This document shows positions 61,510-64,000 of a stretch of DNA of 64,000 nt, piece by piece. Each line of letters opens with the position of its first letter. The stretch's first letter is position 1. The position numbers and the translations under genes are program-made. Origin of the DNA: Spirosoma sp. KCTC 42546 (lineage in GTDB: Bacteria > Bacteroidota > Bacteroidia > Cytophagales > Spirosomataceae). The stretch lies in the NCBI RefSeq assembly GCF_006965485.1, contig NZ_CP041360.1, positions 744,001-808,000 of the forward strand. Reading direction: 5' to 3'. The notes beneath the pieces are model-generated. The model did no database searches. It was not told where the DNA came from and worked only from the letters and a program-made list of their open reading frames with translations.

Positions 61510-63357
61510 TTAATACCCCGGATTCTGATATTGTGCTTTGTTGGCGTCCTGCAAGGCGTCGAGCTGACTTTGGGGGATGGGCCGGAGCATGTGGAACGGC
61601 TGTACTTTGGGAGCGGCATCTGGGTTGCGGGTTTTCAGCCGATCCACCAGAATACCCCGTACCGCCAGATCAGGCCAGCGCAGACTTTCGCCACAGAGTT
61701 CGCGGGTGCGTTCGTCCATGATGTAGTCGAGCGTTATCTGCGAGGCTGAGTTTACTTTGATCTGAGCATAGCGTGCATCCACCTGCGCTGTCGTAAGGCC
61801 CGGTCGGTAAGCCGCGCGTTTTTTCAATACGTTAATCAGATCCACGGCCTCGGTCGATTTTCCCGTTTGCATAGCCGCTTCTGCCGCCAGCAAATACGTT
61901 TCCGATAACTTGCTCACCGGGAAGGGACGGCCCGATGCGTCCTGGAAGTTGGCGCGCTGTTTGGAATCATACTTTTTCAGATTCGGATACACGTTCAGCG
62001 TCCGGTTCGAAGGCAGGAAAAACTGCGAGGGGCCAACGACGAAATACTTCTTTTGCTGGGCACCCGCTAAGGCTTTCAGCGAATCCGCTTTTTTATCTGT
62101 GTTAGTTAGATAAATCGCGGTATCGCCAATGGCCAGACCATAGCTGTTGATGGTCGATACGTACGATTTATACGCATCGGTACCGGCGGCATCGTAGGTA
62201 TCAGCTTTCCAGACCATGCGGAATGAGTTGTCGAAACGGCTATCGTTCCCCCGATCAGCAAAGGCGGTTTCGAGCAGCCATTTGGTGGGCGCGAAGTGGC
62301 GCAATGGCCGACCGTATTGCAGTACGCGACTGGTGAAAATAGTCTTTCCGGCAAGCGGTACATACGGGTAATTGCCGGGGACTGCCTGTTGGTAGTTCAT
62401 GTTGAACAGATTGTTGGCCAGGTTTACTTTGTTGGCAAAATCAGTACTCGGGCTGGGCGATTCATTGGCTGCGTTGTTGAGTGGCATCCGTTCTACCGAA
62501 AACATGATTTCGGAATTATAATCATTACCTTCTTCCATCACCTTGCCAAAATCCTGCTGCAAGGCTGTTCCATAGGTCGACTGTCCATTGATCAGTTTTT
62601 TCGCCGTGTCATACGCATTCTGAAAATCACTGCCCTGTTTTACCGTCGAATAGCCCCGAAACAGATAGACTTTCGCCAGCATATGGAGCGCAGCCGCCTG
62701 TGATAGTTTGAAAGCGCCCGAAGGTCGGGTAATGGGCAGGTTGGCACTGGCATAAATCAAATCATCGATCATCGCCTGGTAATCTTTCACCAGCACATCA
62801 TTCAGCGGTAACCGATAGAATGCCGTTGTGGGGGTTGTGTTGAATTTCAGATCGCCCGACCCCAGATTGACCGGAACGGCCCCGAATTGTTGCACCAGTA
62901 ACAGGTAGAATTGGGCTCGTAAATACCGGGCTTCGGCAATCAGGACTGTTTTGGCTGCGGCATCCATTTGGACTTCTGGCGCAAAATCGACTACTGCATT
63001 GCACAGATTGATGTGCCAGTAATTTCGGTTCCAGGGCGTTTGAATCGCCCCATCATTGGAATTCAGCCCGTAGGTTCCTTCCTGAAACGCATCGCCCGTT
63101 AGACTTTGGTCGCCCATGGTCCACTCATCGGTGCCCATATTCGAAATGTCTAAGGCACCGATAGGGCCGAAATCATAGCGAAGGCCCGCATAGGCTGCCG
63201 TAACGGCACTTTGAAGGCCAGTGGCCGATTTAAAATAATCCGTTGTAAATACGGTATAGGGTTGTTCTTCCAGAATATCGTCTTTACAACCGAATGGCAA
63301 GCCGAGTAAGGCAAGGGTCAGCAACCGAACGACAGCTAATTTATACTTCGTTTTCAT
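61510..63357 (-). CDS. SusD/RagB family lipoprotein (xylan PUL, operon A)
   Basis: Outer-membrane glycan-capture protein of 615 residues, longer than the two other SusD proteins here. Lipobox FGC (Cys24) followed by KDD. Typical parts are YFKSATGLQSAVTAAYAGLR, IAEARYLRAQFYLLLVQQFG (about 144-163), KLSETYLLAAEAAMQTG and IMDERTRELCGESLRWPDLAVRG, with LRPIPQSQLDAL and a terminal AQYQNPGY. It pairs with the susC gene that runs off the window end. Confidence 0.94.
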   Translation of the reverse strand: MKTKYKLAVVRLLTLALLGLPFGCKDDILEEQPYTVFTTDYFKSATGLQSAVTAAYAGLRYDFGPIGALDISNMGTDEWTMGDQSLTGDAFQEGTYGLNSNDGAIQTPWNRNYWHINLCNAVVDFAPEVQMDAAAKTVLIAEARYLRAQFYLLLVQQFGAVPVNLGSGDLKFNTTPTTAFYRLPLNDVLVKDYQAMIDDLIYASANLPITRPSGAFKLSQAAALHMLAKVYLFRGYSTVKQGSDFQNAYDTAKKLINGQSTYGTALQQDFGKVMEEGNDYNSEIMFSVERMPLNNAANESPSPSTDFANKVNLANNLFNMNYQQAVPGNYPYVPLAGKTIFTSRVLQYGRPLRHFAPTKWLLETAFADRGNDSRFDNSFRMVWKADTYDAAGTDAYKSYVSTINSYGLAIGDTAIYLTNTDKKADSLKALAGAQQKKYFVVGPSQFFLPSNRTLNVYPNLKKYDSKQRANFQDASGRPFPVSKLSETYLLAAEAAMQTGKSTEAVDLINVLKKRAAYRPGLTTAQVDARYAQIKVNSASQITLDYIMDERTRELCGESLRWPDLAVRGILVDRLKTRNPDAAPKVQPFHMLRPIPQSQLDALQDANKAQYQNPGY

Positions 63358-63380
63358 AGTCAGGATTTGTTGTTCAGGAA

Positions 63381-64000
63381 TTAGAAACCAAGATTGACAC
63401 CCACGATGAAGGAGCGGGTTGGCGGGGTATTCAGCGAAATGGTGAGCGCCCGGTTCGGGATGTTTCCGCCACTCTGCACAAACCCATTGGTACCCGTGCC
63501 GGTCGGCTCTGGATCAACGCCACCCGCTTTGACGTAGGGCGAGAACAGCAAAAATGGATTCTGCGCCTGCACATAAACCCGAACAGAGCGTGCGCCTAAC
63601 CGACTCAGTACGTTCGTGTTGACCGTATAGCCCAGATTGATGCTTCTGATTTTGACGAATGATGCATCATAATACCCCAGCGTTGACCAGGCATTGCTGG
63701 CGTTAGGTGGTGTTATTTGCGACGAGGGCATCGGGAACGCATTCGTTGGATTCGTTGGTGTCCAGTAATCGACAGCTAGCTGATTCCGACGGCCATCCAG
63801 AATAGCCAGGTAACCCGCATAAGGCTGGTGAACACCGCTGACAAGCGTGCCTCCGATACGGGCGTAGGCAACGAATGAAAAGTCGAAACCTTTGTAGGTG
63901 AATCGGTTGGTGAGACCTCCCTGTAGTTTAGCCTGGCCACTCCCGATGATGGTCCGGTCGTTGTCGGCATCGATCTTGCCATCGGGTTTGCCATCGGGTC
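63381..64000 (-). CDS. SusC/RagA TonB-linked transporter (xylan PUL, operon A), C-terminal part
   Basis: Only the last about 206 codons are in the window. The frame is open to the edge and includes the calcium-loop-like PDGKPDGKIDADNDRTIIG that precedes the final barrel strands in SusC proteins, then LTNRFTYKGFDFSFVAYARIGG, LGYYDASFVKIRSINLGYTV, RVYVQAQNPF and the terminal SFIVGVNLGF. It lies 23 bp upstream of its susD partner. The substrate is inferred to be xylan oligosaccharide from the GH10 gene in the same operon. Confidence 0.93.
   Translation of the reverse strand, partial: PDGKPDGKIDADNDRTIIGSGQAKLQGGLTNRFTYKGFDFSFVAYARIGGTLVSGVHQPYAGYLAILDGRRNQLAVDYWTPTNPTNAFPMPSSQITPPNASNAWSTLGYYDASFVKIRSINLGYTVNTNVLSRLGARSVRVYVQAQNPFLLFSPYVKAGGVDPEPTGTGTNGFVQSGGNIPNRALTISLNTPPTRSFIVGVNLGF

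Overview
The window is a stretch of chromosome from a member of the Bacteroidota, most likely a Cytophagales bacterium of the Spirosoma type (genus inferred from gene content; no marker gene was compared). The evidence is three SusC/SusD pairs, a type IX secretion sortase of the PorU2 type, a protein with a type IX sorting tail, many Bac/Flavo-type lipoproteins, promoters resembling the Bacteroidota pattern TTG-N20-TAnnTTTG, and a Reg_prop/Y_Y_Y regulator. No rRNA, tRNA, CRISPR array or transposase was seen.

Layout. (a) 1-3.8 kb, minus strand: start of ftsI and an ftsL-like gene from the division cluster, then an M28 peptidase and a DUF3431 protein. (b) 4-7.8 kb, plus strand: oligopeptidase B and a c-type-haem/FG-GAP lipoprotein. 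(c) 7.8-19.9 kb: a polysaccharide utilisation locus (PUL 1) of susC, susD, a LamG lipoprotein and two PF10091 enzymes, the family that holds the GH144 endo-beta-1,2-glucanases, with a divergent membrane-spanning regulator. (d) 19.9-26.6 kb: a Tat-exported Gfo/Idh/MocA oxidoreductase, a large repeat-built surface protein and a type IX cargo protein. (e) 26.7-31.5 kb: a RiPP cluster resembling phosphorylated lasso peptides (precursor, PqqD-like RRE protein, HprK-like kinase, nucleotidyltransferase, asparagine-synthetase-like cyclase) with no B2 leader peptidase. (f) 31.6-36.2 kb: a lipoprotein, PorU2 and the 3' relic of a TonB receptor. (g) 36.3-38.6 kb: xylose isomerase and a Nudix-like (NrtR/AraR-type) regulator. 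(h) 39-64 kb: a glucuronoxylan PUL (PUL 2): LacI regulator, SASA esterase, CE15 glucuronoyl esterase and GH43 on the plus strand; on the minus strand two operons, susC-susD-GH10-GH35-like and susC-susD-FG-GAP-CE4-unknown glycosidase.

Regulation. A 14-bp LacI-type operator, TGCAACCGATTGCA, occurs intact twice. One copy overlaps the -33 element of the likely lacI promoter and the other overlaps the -33 element of a likely promoter for the second susC operon, about 19 kb away. This ties the regulator to the xylan operon. xylA has its own Nudix-type regulator gene upstream and two direct repeats in between.

Intergenic palindromes. Sixteen sites between genes carry long inverted repeats, many perfect, with arms of 22-53 bp. 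They fall into recurring families, labelled here A (GCAAAG motif), B (GTCATGCTGACGAAGG), C (CACAGAG, about 9-nt period), D (ACAGGATTA, about 9-nt period), E (AATGNNN, 7-nt period), F (GTGTCAG plus GAGGTTTCTTAAAACCTC) and G (TTGGCTTTGCCGAGTGAGG), plus three unique ones. Some are nested inside each other, and some overlap stop codons.

The two least explained signals are the RiPP cluster without a visible leader peptidase and the palindrome families.
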